64,000 nucleotides of DNA from Crossiella sp. S99.2. Its GTDB lineage: Bacteria > Actinomycetota > Actinomycetes > Mycobacteriales > Pseudonocardiaceae. Of this stretch, positions 41,720 through 51,670 are shown in pieces. The stretch lies in the NCBI RefSeq assembly GCF_023094165.1, contig NZ_JALMDK010000002.1, forward strand, positions 509,541 to 573,540, written 5' to 3'. The notes beneath the pieces are model-generated. The model saw only the letters and a program-made list of their open reading frames with translations, was not told the DNA's origin and did not search any database. Position 1 is the stretch's first letter. Each line of letters begins with the position of its first letter. Position numbers and translations under genes: made by a program.

Positions 41720-42515
41720 TCTCCGCGGCCACCAGTTCCGGTTGCTGCACCGGGACCAGGTGGTCAGACCCTTCGGCGAGGACGTGCCTGCCGTGCGGGA
41801 GTCCGGCGGCGAAGTCCCGGTGCGCGCGGATCAGCAGCGGCCGGAACTTCTTCTCCACCGGCCCCGTGCGGCCCGCCGAGATCACCGTGGTCGGCACCTG
41901 CGGCGGGCGCAGCGGCGGCAGCTCGGCCAGGCCGCTGGGCAGCGCGCGCACCTCGGTGGCCGCGGTGCGCAGGAAGCCGGGGCTCAGCTCCTCGGCGGTG
42001 ATCTCCTTGGCCGCCGCGGGCGGGAAATCCCGGTGCAGTCGTCCGGCCAGCAACGCTTTCAACAGGCCGGTGCGGGCCAGCAGCGCACCGGCCCGGTAGC
42101 CAAGGCTGACCAGCCGGAAGTGCCGATCCTGGTGGTAGTGCGGCAGTTCCTCCTGCACCTGGTCCACCAGCACCAGCCCGGCGACCAGCTCCGGCCGCAG
42201 GTGCGCGAGGTGCCGGACGACCACCCCGCCCAGGCTGTGCCCGACCAGCACCGCGCGCTGGATCCCTTCGGCGGCAAGGAGATCGAGCAGATCGGCGGTC
42301 ATCCTGGCCACCGTGCGCCCGCCGGGATCGGGCTCGCTGCGGCCCAGCCCGGCCCGGTCGTAGACCAGGGTGGCCGCCTGGACCAGTGGTTCCACCAGGG
42401 TCCAGCTGCCGCGGTTGGCGCCGATACCGGACTCGAAGACCACCACCGGTTCGCCCGCACCACGGCGGATCCGGTGCAGCAGACGGCCATCGCGGGTGCG
42501 CGGGTGCTCGGTCAT
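41703..42515 (-). CDS. Alpha/beta hydrolase
   Basis: A 270-residue alpha/beta-hydrolase fold enzyme. The nucleophile elbow is GHSLGG (VLVGHSLGGVVVRHLA), the oxyanion region PVVVFESGIGANRGSW, an early Asp motif is in VYDRAGLGRSEPDPGG, and the catalytic histidine lies in EGSDHLVPVQQPELV. ATG 42515 has no ribosome binding site; ATG 42533 is possible. It is divergent from the methyltransferase gene and overlaps the end of the epimerase gene. Substrate unknown. Confidence 0.82.
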   Translation of the reverse strand: MTEHPRTRDGRLLHRIRRGAGEPVVVFESGIGANRGSWTLVEPLVQAATLVYDRAGLGRSEPDPGGRTVARMTADLLDLLAAEGIQRAVLVGHSLGGVVVRHLAHLRPELVAGLVLVDQVQEELPHYHQDRHFRLVSLGYRAGALLARTGLLKALLAGRLHRDFPPAAAKEITAEELSPGFLRTAATEVRALPSGLAELPPLRPPQVPTTVISAGRTGPVEKKFRPLLIRAHRDFAAGLPHGRHVLAEGSDHLVPVQQPELVAAEINRLL

Positions 42516-42609
42516 CGCCGCGCAGGGTGGCATGCCCGAGCGGATGAACCCCGGCAACACGCCGCCCGTCGCCTTGGCCGCCCCGCCCGGCCGCTGTTTC
42601 ACTACCCGA

Positions 42610-43476
42610 ATGGCCCAAATCCAGGTGCAGCTGGGCGATGTCCAGGAAACCCTGCTCGCCACCCTGTACGCCCGCGCGGTCGAGACCGGCAAGAAACGGG
42701 GCCTGCTGCGCGATGAGACCGCGGCCCGGATGGTGTCCCGGATCGACTACGACTTCACCCGCTTCGGCCGCTCGCCGATGCTGCTCGGTTCGGTGCTGCG
42801 CACGCTGATCCTGGACGAATGGGTGCGCGAGTTCATCGACGCGCACCCCGGCGGCACCGTGATCGAGATCGGCGCCGGCCTGAACACCAGGTTCGAGCGA
42901 CTGGACAACGGACGGGTGCACTGGGTCGACCTGGACCTGCCGGACGCGATGGCCCTGCGCCGCCGGTTCTTCACCGAATGCGACCGGCGCAAGCTGCTCG
43001 GCGCCTCGGTGCTGGCCGAGGACTGGCCGGATGCCGTCCGCGAGCTGCCCGGACCGTACTTCTTCGTGGCCGAGGGCGTGCTGCTGTATTTCCCGCCCGC
43101 CCAGGTCCGGCTCGCCCTGTCCGGACTGGCCCGGCACTTCCCCGGCGCCGGCCTGGCCTTCGACACCGCGGGGCGCTGGCTGGTGGACAACCAGGACGCG
43201 CCGGTGTTCGAGAAGACCGTGAACGCCAGCTTCCGCTGGGGCTGCGACAACCCGGCCGAGATCGCCGGCTGGGGCCTCGGCCTGGCCCACCGCGAGTCCC
43301 GCACCCTGCTCCAGCTGCCCAAACGGCTGGCCCGCTCGCTGCCGCCGCAGACCCGCGCCACCCTCGGCGTGGTGCGCGCCGCGCTGCGCAGCCGGGCCCG
43401 CGGCTACCAGGTCAGCCTGTTCGATCTGGAACCGCAGGTGCCCGAACCGACCGCACCGGGTGACCGGATCACCTGA
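42610..43476 (+). CDS. Class I SAM methyltransferase (LCM/TcmP-like)
   Basis: A 288-residue methyltransferase of the leucine carboxyl methyltransferase/TcmP group: an N-terminal helical region (ETLLATLYARAVETGKKRGLLRDETAARMV), then VIEIGAGLNTRFERL (SAM motif I), VHWVDLDLPDAMALRRRFF and PYFFVAEGVLLYFPPAQVRLAL. In Streptomyces TcmP methylates a polyketide carboxyl, but many relatives are unassigned. TTCACT ends 6 bases before ATG 42610 (leaderless pattern). A small hydrolase is divergent from it and an amidohydrolase follows 54 bases downstream. The acceptor is unknown. Confidence 0.82.
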   Translation: MAQIQVQLGDVQETLLATLYARAVETGKKRGLLRDETAARMVSRIDYDFTRFGRSPMLLGSVLRTLILDEWVREFIDAHPGGTVIEIGAGLNTRFERLDNGRVHWVDLDLPDAMALRRRFFTECDRRKLLGASVLAEDWPDAVRELPGPYFFVAEGVLLYFPPAQVRLALSGLARHFPGAGLAFDTAGRWLVDNQDAPVFEKTVNASFRWGCDNPAEIAGWGLGLAHRESRTLLQLPKRLARSLPPQTRATLGVVRAALRSRARGYQVSLFDLEPQVPEPTAPGDRIT

Positions 43477-43530
43477 CCGAACCGGACAAGACCCTTCGGC
43501 CCAGCCGCATACTCCGTTAGCGTTCCCGCC

Positions 43531-44751
43531 GTGGACATCGCGATCACCGGTGGATATGTGGTGCCCGTCGAGGGCGAGCCGATCGACGGCGGAACGGTGC
43601 TGATCAGCGACGGCAAGATCGTCGCGGTCGGCACCCAGGACGCTGTGGAGGTGCCAGAGGACGCGCAGGTCGTGGACGCGGCGGGCACCTGGGTGCTGCC
43701 CGGGTTCGTCGAGGGCCACGCGCACGTCGGCATCCACGAGGAGGCCGAGGGCTGGGCAGGCCAGGACACCAACGAGATGACCGACCCCAACGGCGCCCGG
43801 CTGCGCGCGATCGACGCGATCAACCCGGCCGACACCGGCTTCGCCGACGCGCTCTCCGGCGGGGTCACCACCGCGGTGGTGAAACCCGGCTCGGGCAACC
43901 CGATCGGCGGCCAGACCGTGGCGCTGAAGTGCTGGGGCCGGACCGTGGACGAGATGGTCGTGGTCAACCCGGCCAGCGTGAAAAGCGCCCTCGGCGAGAA
44001 CCCCAAGCGGGTCTACGGCGACCAGAAGAAGCTGCCGTCCACCCGGATGGGCGTGGCCGCGGTCATCCGGGACACCTTCGTCAAGGCCCAGGACTACAAG
44101 GCCCGGCGTGAGCACGCCGCTGCCGAGAACAAGCCGTTCGACCGGGACCCCACGCTGGAGATTCTGGTCCGGGTGCTTGACCGGGAACTGCCCTGGGCCC
44201 AGCACAGCCACCGCGCCGACGACATCGCCACCGCGCTGCGACTGGCCGAGGAATTCGGCTACCGGCTCATCGTCAACCACGGCACCGAGGCGCACCTGAT
44301 CGCCGACCTGCTGGCCGACCGGGACATCCCGGTGATCATCGGCCCGCTGTTCACCGCCCGGTCCAAAGTGGAGCTGCGCCAGCGCTCGCTGCGCAACCCG
44401 GGCCTGCTGGCCAAGGCGGGCGTGCAGATCGCGCTGACCACCGACCACCCGGTGGTGCCCGTCCACTTCCTGGTGCACCAGGCCACCCTGGCGGTCAAGG
44501 AGGGCCTGGACGCGCGCACCGCGCTGCGCTCCATCACGGTCAACCCGGCCAGGATGCTCGGCCTGGAAGACCGGATCGGCTCGCTCAAACCCGGCGCGGA
44601 CGCCGACATCGTGCTGTGGTCCGGCGACCCGCTGGACGTGATGAGCCGCGCGCTGCGGGTCTTCGTGGACGGCCGCGAGGTCTACACCTTCGACGAGCAC
44701 CGCGGCGAGGGCGTCGTGCTCAGCCCCTACCAGCGAGGAGCCCGTTCGTGA
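43531..44751 (+). CDS. Metal-dependent amidohydrolase
   Basis: A 406-residue amidohydrolase-superfamily enzyme. Metal and active-site motifs are EGHAHVG (HxH), GGVTTAVVKPGSGNPIGG, HSHRADDI, VNHGTEAHL and TTDHPVV (aspartate), followed by the C-terminal ITVNPARMLGLEDRIGSLKPGADADIVLWSGDPLD beta-domain. It resembles imidazolonepropionase- and adenosine-deaminase-type relatives of unknown substrate. GTG 43531 has TAGCGT ending 7 bases upstream. Its stop overlaps the PfkB kinase start by 4 bases, so the two steps probably serve one pathway, perhaps breakdown of a nucleoside or sugar-linked amide. That is inference. Confidence 0.82.
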   Translation: MDIAITGGYVVPVEGEPIDGGTVLISDGKIVAVGTQDAVEVPEDAQVVDAAGTWVLPGFVEGHAHVGIHEEAEGWAGQDTNEMTDPNGARLRAIDAINPADTGFADALSGGVTTAVVKPGSGNPIGGQTVALKCWGRTVDEMVVVNPASVKSALGENPKRVYGDQKKLPSTRMGVAAVIRDTFVKAQDYKARREHAAAENKPFDRDPTLEILVRVLDRELPWAQHSHRADDIATALRLAEEFGYRLIVNHGTEAHLIADLLADRDIPVIIGPLFTARSKVELRQRSLRNPGLLAKAGVQIALTTDHPVVPVHFLVHQATLAVKEGLDARTALRSITVNPARMLGLEDRIGSLKPGADADIVLWSGDPLDVMSRALRVFVDGREVYTFDEHRGEGVVLSPYQRGARS

Positions 44752-45683
44752 TCATCGTCGGCGGTGAGGCCCTGGTCGACCTGGTCCCCGATCCGTCCAC
44801 AATGGACGGTGAGCTGGGGCCGTTGCTGCCGCGGCTGGGCGGTGGGCCGTACAACGTGGCCGTGGCGCTGGGCCGCCTGGACGTGCCGACCGGGTTCGTG
44901 TCTCGCCTGTCCACCGACCAGTTCGGCGACGCGCTGCTGGACCGGCTGATCACCGCGGGCGTGCACGTCGGCGGCGTGCAGCGCGGCGCGGAACCCACCA
45001 CGCTGGCCGTGGTCGGCCTGGCCGCGGACGGCTCGGCCCGCTACTCCTTCCATACCGAGGGCACCGCGGACCGCCTGGTCACCGACCCCGGCCCACTGGA
45101 CTCCCGGGCCACTGCACTGGCCCTGGGCACCCTCTCGCTGGTGCTGGAGCCCGGCGCGAGCGTGTACGAGCAGATGATGCGGCGGGAGGCCCAGCGCGGC
45201 CTGTTCGTCTCGCTGGACCCCAACATCCGGGCCGGGCTCATCCCGGACGCCGATGCCTACCGGGCCCGGTTCCGTGGCTGGCTGCCGCACGTCACCCTGC
45301 TCAAGCTGTCCGTGGAGGACGCCGCCTGGCTGGCCGACGGCGACCCGGCAGCCGCGGTCGCGGACTGGCTCACCGCCGGTCCGGCCGCGGTCGTGCTCAC
45401 CAGCGGCGGCGAGGGCCTGACCGTGCGCACCGCCGAGGGCCGGACCGTGCGCGCGGCGGCGACCGCGGTGGACGTGGTGGACACCATCGGCGCCGGCGAC
45501 ACCGTGCACGCGGCCACCCTCGGCTGGCTGTCCCAGCAGGGCGCGCTGTCCCGGCAGGCGCTGCTCGCGCTGACCGAGCAGCAGTGGCGGCAGGCACTGG
45601 AATTCGCCGGCCGGGCCGCCGCGCTGACCTGTTCCAGGGCCGGGGCCGAGCCGCCGTATGCGGCCGAACTCCAAGCTCGCTAA
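44748..45683 (+). CDS. PfkB-family carbohydrate kinase
   Basis: A 311-residue ribokinase-fold sugar kinase. The N-terminal substrate motif is GGPYNVAVALGRLDVPTGFVSRLSTDQFGDALLD, and the C-terminal ATP motif is DTIGAGDTVHAATLG with the catalytic Asp. The start GTG overlaps the amidohydrolase stop (GTGA) and GAGGAG lies 7 bases upstream. It resembles fructokinases but ribose, adenosine or a sugar acid are equally possible. Pairing with the amidohydrolase suggests a shared catabolic pathway. It is followed by a large hairpin and the long gltA upstream region. Confidence 0.85.
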   Translation: MIIVGGEALVDLVPDPSTMDGELGPLLPRLGGGPYNVAVALGRLDVPTGFVSRLSTDQFGDALLDRLITAGVHVGGVQRGAEPTTLAVVGLAADGSARYSFHTEGTADRLVTDPGPLDSRATALALGTLSLVLEPGASVYEQMMRREAQRGLFVSLDPNIRAGLIPDADAYRARFRGWLPHVTLLKLSVEDAAWLADGDPAAAVADWLTAGPAAVVLTSGGEGLTVRTAEGRTVRAAATAVDVVDTIGAGDTVHAATLGWLSQQGALSRQALLALTEQQWRQALEFAGRAAALTCSRAGAEPPYAAELQAR

Positions 45684-45702
45684 TAGGTCGGATTTTCCCT
45701 GG

Positions 45703-45748
45703 GAAATATCGGATTCCGGTGTGTTCCGGCCCACCGGACCGATATTTC
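45703..45748. terminator. Two-step hairpin after the PfkB gene
   Basis: Outer arms GAAATATCGG (45703-45712) and CCGATATTTC (45739-45748) are perfect, and inner arms TCCGGTG (45715-45721) and CACCGGA (45732-45738) extend the stem with a 2-base bulge. It begins 20 bases after the kinase stop. The AT-rich outer stem is unusual here. A terminator is most likely; a protein-binding palindrome is possible. Confidence 0.65.
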
Positions 45749-45757
45749 TCCGTGCTG

Positions 45758-45946
45758 GATCAAGGTCGATCAAGAATCACCGTGGGTGGCCGAACGGCCC
45801 TGCGTGGCCAACTGGTCCAGTCCACTGAGTGACCCCGGTTACTAGCGGGTACTCCACTACCCGCTTGCGATCTTGATCGATACATCTGGCACTGTAGTGG
45901 ACGTCACGTACCCCGCTGGCCTGCGGGGATCTGGTCTTGATCGATC
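45758..45946. promoter_or_regulatory. Cluster of CTTGATCGA sites upstream of gltA
   Basis: The word CTTGATCGA occurs three times: on the minus strand in GATCAAGGTCGATCAAG (45758-45774), and on the plus strand at 45869-45881 (GATCTTGATCGAT) and 45933-45946 (GGTCTTGATCGATC). Repeated symmetric words of this sort in a promoter region usually mark operators; the factor is not identified. A perfect inverted repeat with arms AGCGGGTA lies between the sites. Confidence 0.45.
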
Positions 45947-46168
45947 GGATTCCCTAGGTTGGACCCCACCGGTTCCACTCAGGTAACCGGACGGGCGTTA
46001 TGTGATACCTGTCCCAGATGAGCCGCAAGGCCACTCACGCGGCTGCGCTGGGATGTAACGCCCACTAGCGTGACCACTGACAGGACCCCAACGAGGCGGT
46101 TGCTGCGGTTGGTGGCAAACCCACCCCGCGCGCGTGAAGCGCCTCGCCTTAGCGTGAGAGGGACTCGC

Positions 46169-47491
<1,323 letters not shown>

Positions 47492-47500
47492 TCGCCTGAC

Positions 47501-47560
47501 CCCACAGAAGCGGCCCCGGTTCGCATCCCCTGCGGATGTGCCGGGGCTGTTTGCTGTGGG
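47501..47560. terminator. Extended hairpin terminator after gltA
   Basis: CCCACAG (47501-47507) pairs with CTGTGGG (47554-47560), and GCCCCGG (47513-47519) pairs with CCGGGGC (47541-47547), giving a long interrupted stem followed by the leaderless-type promoter of the photolyase gene (TACCTT at 47561). The two sit almost back to back. Confidence 0.7.
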
Positions 47561-47572
47561 TACCTTCCCGGC

Positions 47573-48907
47573 ATGACGGCTGTGCTGTGGTTCCGGCGGG
47601 ACCTGCGACTCGGCGACCACGCGGCCCTGCTGGCCCTGGCCCAGCGGTCCCCGGCCGCGCTCGCGGTGTTCGTGCTCGACGACGCCCTGCTCCGCCCGTC
47701 CGGGCCGGTGCGCCGGAACTTCCTCTACCGGAGCCTGCACGCGCTGGACGAGCAGCTCGACGGCCGCCTGCTGGTGCTGCGCGGCGATCCGGCCGCGGAG
47801 ATCCCCAGGATCGCGGCGGCGGTCGGCGCGGGCAGCGTGCACGTGTCCGCGGACACCGGGCCGTACGGCCGGGTCCGGGACGAGCGGGTTGAGAAAGCCT
47901 TGGCGGACAAGGGGATCGAGTTCGTCCGCACTGGTTCGCCGTACGCGGTGACGCCCGGCCGGGTGCGCAAGGGCGACGGCACCCCGTTCAAGGTCTTCAC
48001 CCCCTTCCGTCGCGCCTGGACCACCCACGGCTGGCGGGCGCCCGCGGCCACGGATGTGTCCACAGTGGACTGGATCGCACCTGAGGGCGGCGTGCCGATC
48101 CCCACGGAGGAGGACCTCGGCGGGATCGTGTTGCCACCGGCGGGGGAGCGGGCCGCGCTGGCCGCTTGGGAGTCCTTTGTGGACGAACGGGTGACCAGGT
48201 ACGCGGAACGGCGGGACCGGCCCGACATCGACGGCACCAGCCGGATCTCGGCCTACCTGCGCTGGGGCCAGCTGCACCCGCGCACCCTGCTCGCCGAACT
48301 GGCCGGGCGGGAAGGTGAAGGCGCGGAGACCTACCGCAGCGAGCTGGCCTGGCGGGAGTTCTACGCCGATGTGCTCTGGCACCGCCCGGACACCGCCCGC
48401 GGCAACTACGACCGCCGCTTCGACCGTATCGAGCACAACACCGACGAAGACCTGTTCACCGCCTGGCGGCTGGGCCGGACCGGCTTCCCGATCGTGGACG
48501 CGGGCATGCGCCAGCTACTGGCCGAGGGCTGGATGCACAACCGGGTCCGCATGATCACCGCCAGCTTCCTGGTGAAGGACCTCCATCAGCCGTGGTGGCG
48601 CGGGGCCCGGCACTTCATGCGGCACCTGGTGGACGGCGACCTGGCCTCCAACCAGCACGGCTGGCAGTGGACCGCGGGCTGCGGCACCGACGCGGCCCCG
48701 TACTTCCGGGTGTTCAACCCGGTCACCCAGGGCGAACGCTTCGACCCGGCCGGGGACTACGTGCGCCGGTACGTGCCCGAACTCCGTGGTGTGCCAGGGA
48801 AACGGGTGCACCAGCCCGGCGAGGTGCCCGGCTACCCGGCGCCGATCGTGGACCACGCCGAGGAACGCGAGGTCGCGCTGGCCAGGTACGCGGCCACCAG
48901 GGACTAG
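47573..48907 (+). CDS. phr: Deoxyribodipyrimidine photolyase (class I)
   Basis: A 444-residue CPD photolyase that repairs UV cyclobutane pyrimidine dimers with light. The antenna domain begins VLWFRRDLRLGDHAALL. The FAD domain carries SRISAYLRWGQLHPRTLL, ELAWREFYADVLWHRPD, RTGFPIVDAGMRQLLAEGWMHNRVRMITASFLVKDLHQPW (C-terminal FAD pocket and Trp electron chain) and DGDLASNQHGWQWTAGCGTDAAPYFRVFNP. ATG 47573 is preceded by TACCTT ending 6 bases upstream. The stop overlaps the convergent peptidase gene by 4 bases. Confidence 0.93.
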   Translation: MTAVLWFRRDLRLGDHAALLALAQRSPAALAVFVLDDALLRPSGPVRRNFLYRSLHALDEQLDGRLLVLRGDPAAEIPRIAAAVGAGSVHVSADTGPYGRVRDERVEKALADKGIEFVRTGSPYAVTPGRVRKGDGTPFKVFTPFRRAWTTHGWRAPAATDVSTVDWIAPEGGVPIPTEEDLGGIVLPPAGERAALAAWESFVDERVTRYAERRDRPDIDGTSRISAYLRWGQLHPRTLLAELAGREGEGAETYRSELAWREFYADVLWHRPDTARGNYDRRFDRIEHNTDEDLFTAWRLGRTGFPIVDAGMRQLLAEGWMHNRVRMITASFLVKDLHQPWWRGARHFMRHLVDGDLASNQHGWQWTAGCGTDAAPYFRVFNPVTQGERFDPAGDYVRRYVPELRGVPGKRVHQPGEVPGYPAPIVDHAEEREVALARYAATRD

Positions 48908-50295
48908 GCGCCGGGGCAGGACCCCGAGCTGGTGCGGCCGGTGCGGAAGAACTCCACCGCCCTGGCCGCGCAGGGCAGTCCGGACAGCGAACCGTGGTGG
49001 TCGTCCTCGACGGTGAGCACCGCGCCGCCGATCCGTTCCCGCATCAGCCCGGTCCACTCGTACGGGGTGACCGGCTCGAACCGGTGCCCGACCAGTTGCA
49101 GCGGACTGTTCCCCGGCGTGAACTCCCAGGGCCGCACCGGCAGCTCCCAGCCCGCGCAGGTGCCGTCCCAGAAGCCGGGGGCGCCCACGATCGGATACTT
49201 CTGGATCCGTTCCTGGCGCAGCCGATAGGTCGTCTCGAAGTCGCGGGCGCTGGTCGAGGCGTTGCACAGCACCGCGGTCTGCTGGAAGGAGTTGCCGCCA
49301 TTGGGCGTGGTGTCCCAGCCGGAGCGCTCCGCCCCGCCGCCCTCGCGCAGCGCGGCCAGCGCCGCGGCCGCCCGCGGCCAGTCCCGGCGCGGCCCGGCCA
49401 GGTGCTGCTGCGCCTGCTCGCCGTGCTTGTCCCGCAACTGCTTCAGCGCCGCCAGCACCGCGGCCTGGGTGCGGCCGAAGCGGTACTCGCGGTCGCGCTG
49501 GGCCAGCCAGCCGGCGAAGTCGTGCACGGACCGCTCGCCCACGGCCACCTGCCCATCGTCCATTGTGGACAGACTCAGGGTCGGGGTCATCACCGAGTCC
49601 AGCAGCATCCGGTCCACGTGCCGGTCGAACTGGCTGCGGTAACTCGCGCCCAGCGCGGTGCCCCAGGACACCCCGTAGAAGCCGATCTTCCGCTCGCCCA
49701 GGGCGATCCGGATCCGGTCCACGTCCCTGGCGATGTTCTCGGTGGTCAGGTTGCGCACGAACTCGGTGTCCAGCCCGACGCACCGCCGGTTCACCCTGGC
49801 GGTGCGCTCGAAGACGAACCGGGCCTTCTCCTTGTCGGACAAGGACGGCGGCGGTTCGGCGGTGTCACCCGGTTCGCGCGGGCAGGGCACATCCGCGCTG
49901 TACTGCACGCCGCGCGGGTCGAAGCCGATCAGGTCGTGCTCCCGGCCGATCCCGGCCGCCTTGCTCTCGCTGATCAGCCCCGGCTGGGTGATCCCGGCAT
50001 GCCCAGGACCGCCAGGGTTGAACACCACCACACCCCGGCGGCGGGCCGGATCGGTGGCCTTCACCCGGGAGACCGCGATGCCGATGCGCCGCCCGTCCGG
50101 CCGCGCGTAGTCCACCGGCACGGTCACCATGGCACACTCGGTGCGCAGGTCCTCCGGCGACCAGTCCTTGGCGATGTCCTTGCACAGCCGCCAGTCCAGG
50201 CCAGGTTCCGCCACCGCGGCCGGGGCCGTGCCGAGCACAGTGGCCACCGCCAGCAACGAGATCATCAACCGCACAACCGACACCTTGTCGATCAT
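48904..50295 (-). CDS. Secreted alpha/beta hydrolase (peptidase S33, tripeptidyl aminopeptidase-like)
   Basis: A 463-residue exported hydrolase. A signal peptide (about 1-29, ending AVA) is followed by the S33 phrases LRTECAMVTVPVDYARPDGRRIGIAVSRVKA, VVVFNPGGPGHAG (oxyanion loop), DLIGFDPRGVQYS, the nucleophile elbow GVSWGTALGASYRSQF and the histidine region VEDDHHGSLSGL. C-terminal cysteines (LPCAARAVEFF and SSGSCPGA) probably form a disulphide. Such actinobacterial enzymes cleave peptides from the N-terminus. The start is uncertain between ATG 50295 and the downstream GTG 50274, which has AAGG 8 bases upstream. A dispersed GTAC repeat precedes it. Confidence 0.83.
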   Translation of the reverse strand: MIDKVSVVRLMISLLAVATVLGTAPAAVAEPGLDWRLCKDIAKDWSPEDLRTECAMVTVPVDYARPDGRRIGIAVSRVKATDPARRRGVVVFNPGGPGHAGITQPGLISESKAAGIGREHDLIGFDPRGVQYSADVPCPREPGDTAEPPPSLSDKEKARFVFERTARVNRRCVGLDTEFVRNLTTENIARDVDRIRIALGERKIGFYGVSWGTALGASYRSQFDRHVDRMLLDSVMTPTLSLSTMDDGQVAVGERSVHDFAGWLAQRDREYRFGRTQAAVLAALKQLRDKHGEQAQQHLAGPRRDWPRAAAALAALREGGGAERSGWDTTPNGGNSFQQTAVLCNASTSARDFETTYRLRQERIQKYPIVGAPGFWDGTCAGWELPVRPWEFTPGNSPLQLVGHRFEPVTPYEWTGLMRERIGGAVLTVEDDHHGSLSGLPCAARAVEFFRTGRTSSGSCPGA

Positions 50296-50343
50296 GCCAG
50301 CCGCCCACATCGGCCGATCGGCCACCAGACCCGTTCCACACCC

Positions 50344-50457
50344 CACCGGCGTGTTGGCCGTTGTCGTACCTAGTCTTGGCCGAACTGGTACGCCAACCGG
50401 CCAACACACCGTCCACAACGGCCAACACACCGTACGAAAACGGCCAACACGGTGGGG
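50344..50457. repeat. Dispersed GTAC palindromic repeat, copy C (longer variant)
   Basis: A 114-base relative of copies A and B, with GTGTTGGCCG and CGGCCAACAC words at both ends (50351-50360 and 50441-50450), further CGGCCAA/TTGGCCG words inside, and three GTAC cores. It differs from A and B by using CGGCCAA rather than GGGCCAA. It sits just past the stop of the NatB-like permease (minus strand), again a 3' end. Confidence 0.6.
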
Positions 50458-50461
50458 TGCT

Positions 50462-51670
50462 TCAGGCTGACTTGAGGGCGTCTCGCAGTTTGACCCGGCC
50501 GCCGGTGCGCAGGACCGCGCTGGAGTAGATCCGCCCGGCCAGCCGGATGAAGGCGAACAGCCCGGCCACCGTGAGCACCACCGACACCGCGATCTCCCAG
50601 CCCGGCGCCACGCCCATCGCGATCCGCGCGGGCATGATGATCGGCGCGAACGGCGGGATCATGGACAGCACTTCGAGCAGCACGCTGTCCGGGCTGCGCG
50701 GCAGCATCAGGAAGGTCAGCACCGCGGGCAGCACCGCGGCCATCATCACCGGCTGCACCACCGAGCCGACCTCCTCCTGCCGGGCGACCAGCGCGGCCGA
50801 GGCGGCGAAGAGGGTGCCGAAGGTGAAGAACCCGGCCAGGTACCACAGCACCCCGGTCACCAGGGTGCCGGTGATCTGCCCGCCGGGCAGGGTGAGCTGG
50901 CCGGTGCCGGTGGCCGCGGTCAGCGCCACCGCGGTGATCACGCTCATCTGCAACAGGCCGGCCAGGCCGATCCCGGCGACCTTGCCCGCCAGCAACTGCC
51001 ACGGCCGCACCGTGGACAGCAGCAGTTCGACCACCCGGCTGGACTTCTCCTCCACCACGCCCTGCGCCACCGCCATGCCGAAGATCATCAGCGACATGTA
51101 GAGCAGCGCGGTGAGGCCGATCGCGATGCCCAGCCGCTGGCCGCGTTCCGGATCCTCCGGCTCGATCTTGTCCACCTGCACCCTGGCCTCGGCCAGCGTC
51201 CGGCGCACCTGCGCCGGGTCCAGCACGGCCTGGGCCTGGGCCAGCTGGGCGTCCAGGGCCTGCTGCCGGACCACCTCGTCCAGGCTGCCGCGCACCGCGT
51301 CGTTGAGGTTGCTCTTCACCAGCACCCGCAGCGACCCGGGCGCGCCGCTGACCAGCACGTCGATCGCGCCGTCCTTGAGCTGCCGCTCGCCGTCGGCTGC
51401 GTCCGGCACCTCGATGGTGTCCACCTGCTCGCCGAAGCCCTTGGCGGTGGCCTTGAGCTGCTCGGCCACCGCGCTGGCCTGACCGGTCAGACCGACCGTG
51501 CTCTTGGAGTTGGACTGGCTGATGAAGTAGATGAGGCCGACGTAGGCGCCGATCAGCGCGATGATCACCAGGGTGCTGATCACGAAGGACTTGGAGCGCA
51601 CCCGGGTGTTCAGCTCGCGGCGGGCCACCAGCCACACCGCGCGGGCCGGGGTCAGGGGGCTGCTGCTCAT
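50462..51670 (-). CDS. ABC-2 permease (NatB-like)
   Basis: A 402-residue exporter permease. One N-terminal helix (RSKSFVISTLVIIALIGAYVGLIYFI), a large extracytoplasmic region (about 55-175) with DAADGERQLKDGAIDVLVSG, then five or six C-terminal helices including GVVEEKSSRVVELLLSTVRPWQLLAGK, the family's EEKSSRVVE motif. NatB-type exporters pair with NatA ATPases; Na+ export or antimicrobial peptide export are described. Its start overlaps the ATPase stop by 4 bases. A dispersed repeat/terminator lies 3' of it. Confidence 0.87.
   Translation of the reverse strand: MSSSPLTPARAVWLVARRELNTRVRSKSFVISTLVIIALIGAYVGLIYFISQSNSKSTVGLTGQASAVAEQLKATAKGFGEQVDTIEVPDAADGERQLKDGAIDVLVSGAPGSLRVLVKSNLNDAVRGSLDEVVRQQALDAQLAQAQAVLDPAQVRRTLAEARVQVDKIEPEDPERGQRLGIAIGLTALLYMSLMIFGMAVAQGVVEEKSSRVVELLLSTVRPWQLLAGKVAGIGLAGLLQMSVITAVALTAATGTGQLTLPGGQITGTLVTGVLWYLAGFFTFGTLFAASAALVARQEEVGSVVQPVMMAAVLPAVLTFLMLPRSPDSVLLEVLSMIPPFAPIIMPARIAMGVAPGWEIAVSVVLTVAGLFAFIRLAGRIYSSAVLRTGGRVKLRDALKSA

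Larger units (their letters stand above)
45684..46168. other. 485-base intergenic region before gltA
   Basis: This gap has no plausible gene. It is lower in GC than its surroundings and contains, in order: a two-step hairpin (45703-45748), a direct pair of GATCAAG words (45758-45774), a perfect inverted repeat AGCGGGTA-N6-TACCCGCT (45844-45865), two CTTGATCGA words (45869-45881 and 45933-45946), and an 8-bp inverted repeat GGGCGTTA/TAACGCCC with a 55-base spacer (45993-46000 and 46056-46063). A candidate -10 for gltA, TAGCGT, is at 46066-46071, giving an about 90-base leader. The density of symmetric sites suggests multi-factor control of citrate synthase. Confidence 0.6.

Noticed and set aside
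45684..46168. A gene in the gltA upstream region
   Set aside because: Frames are short, have mixed composition and carry no ribosome binding site or family feature. Inverted repeats dominate the region.
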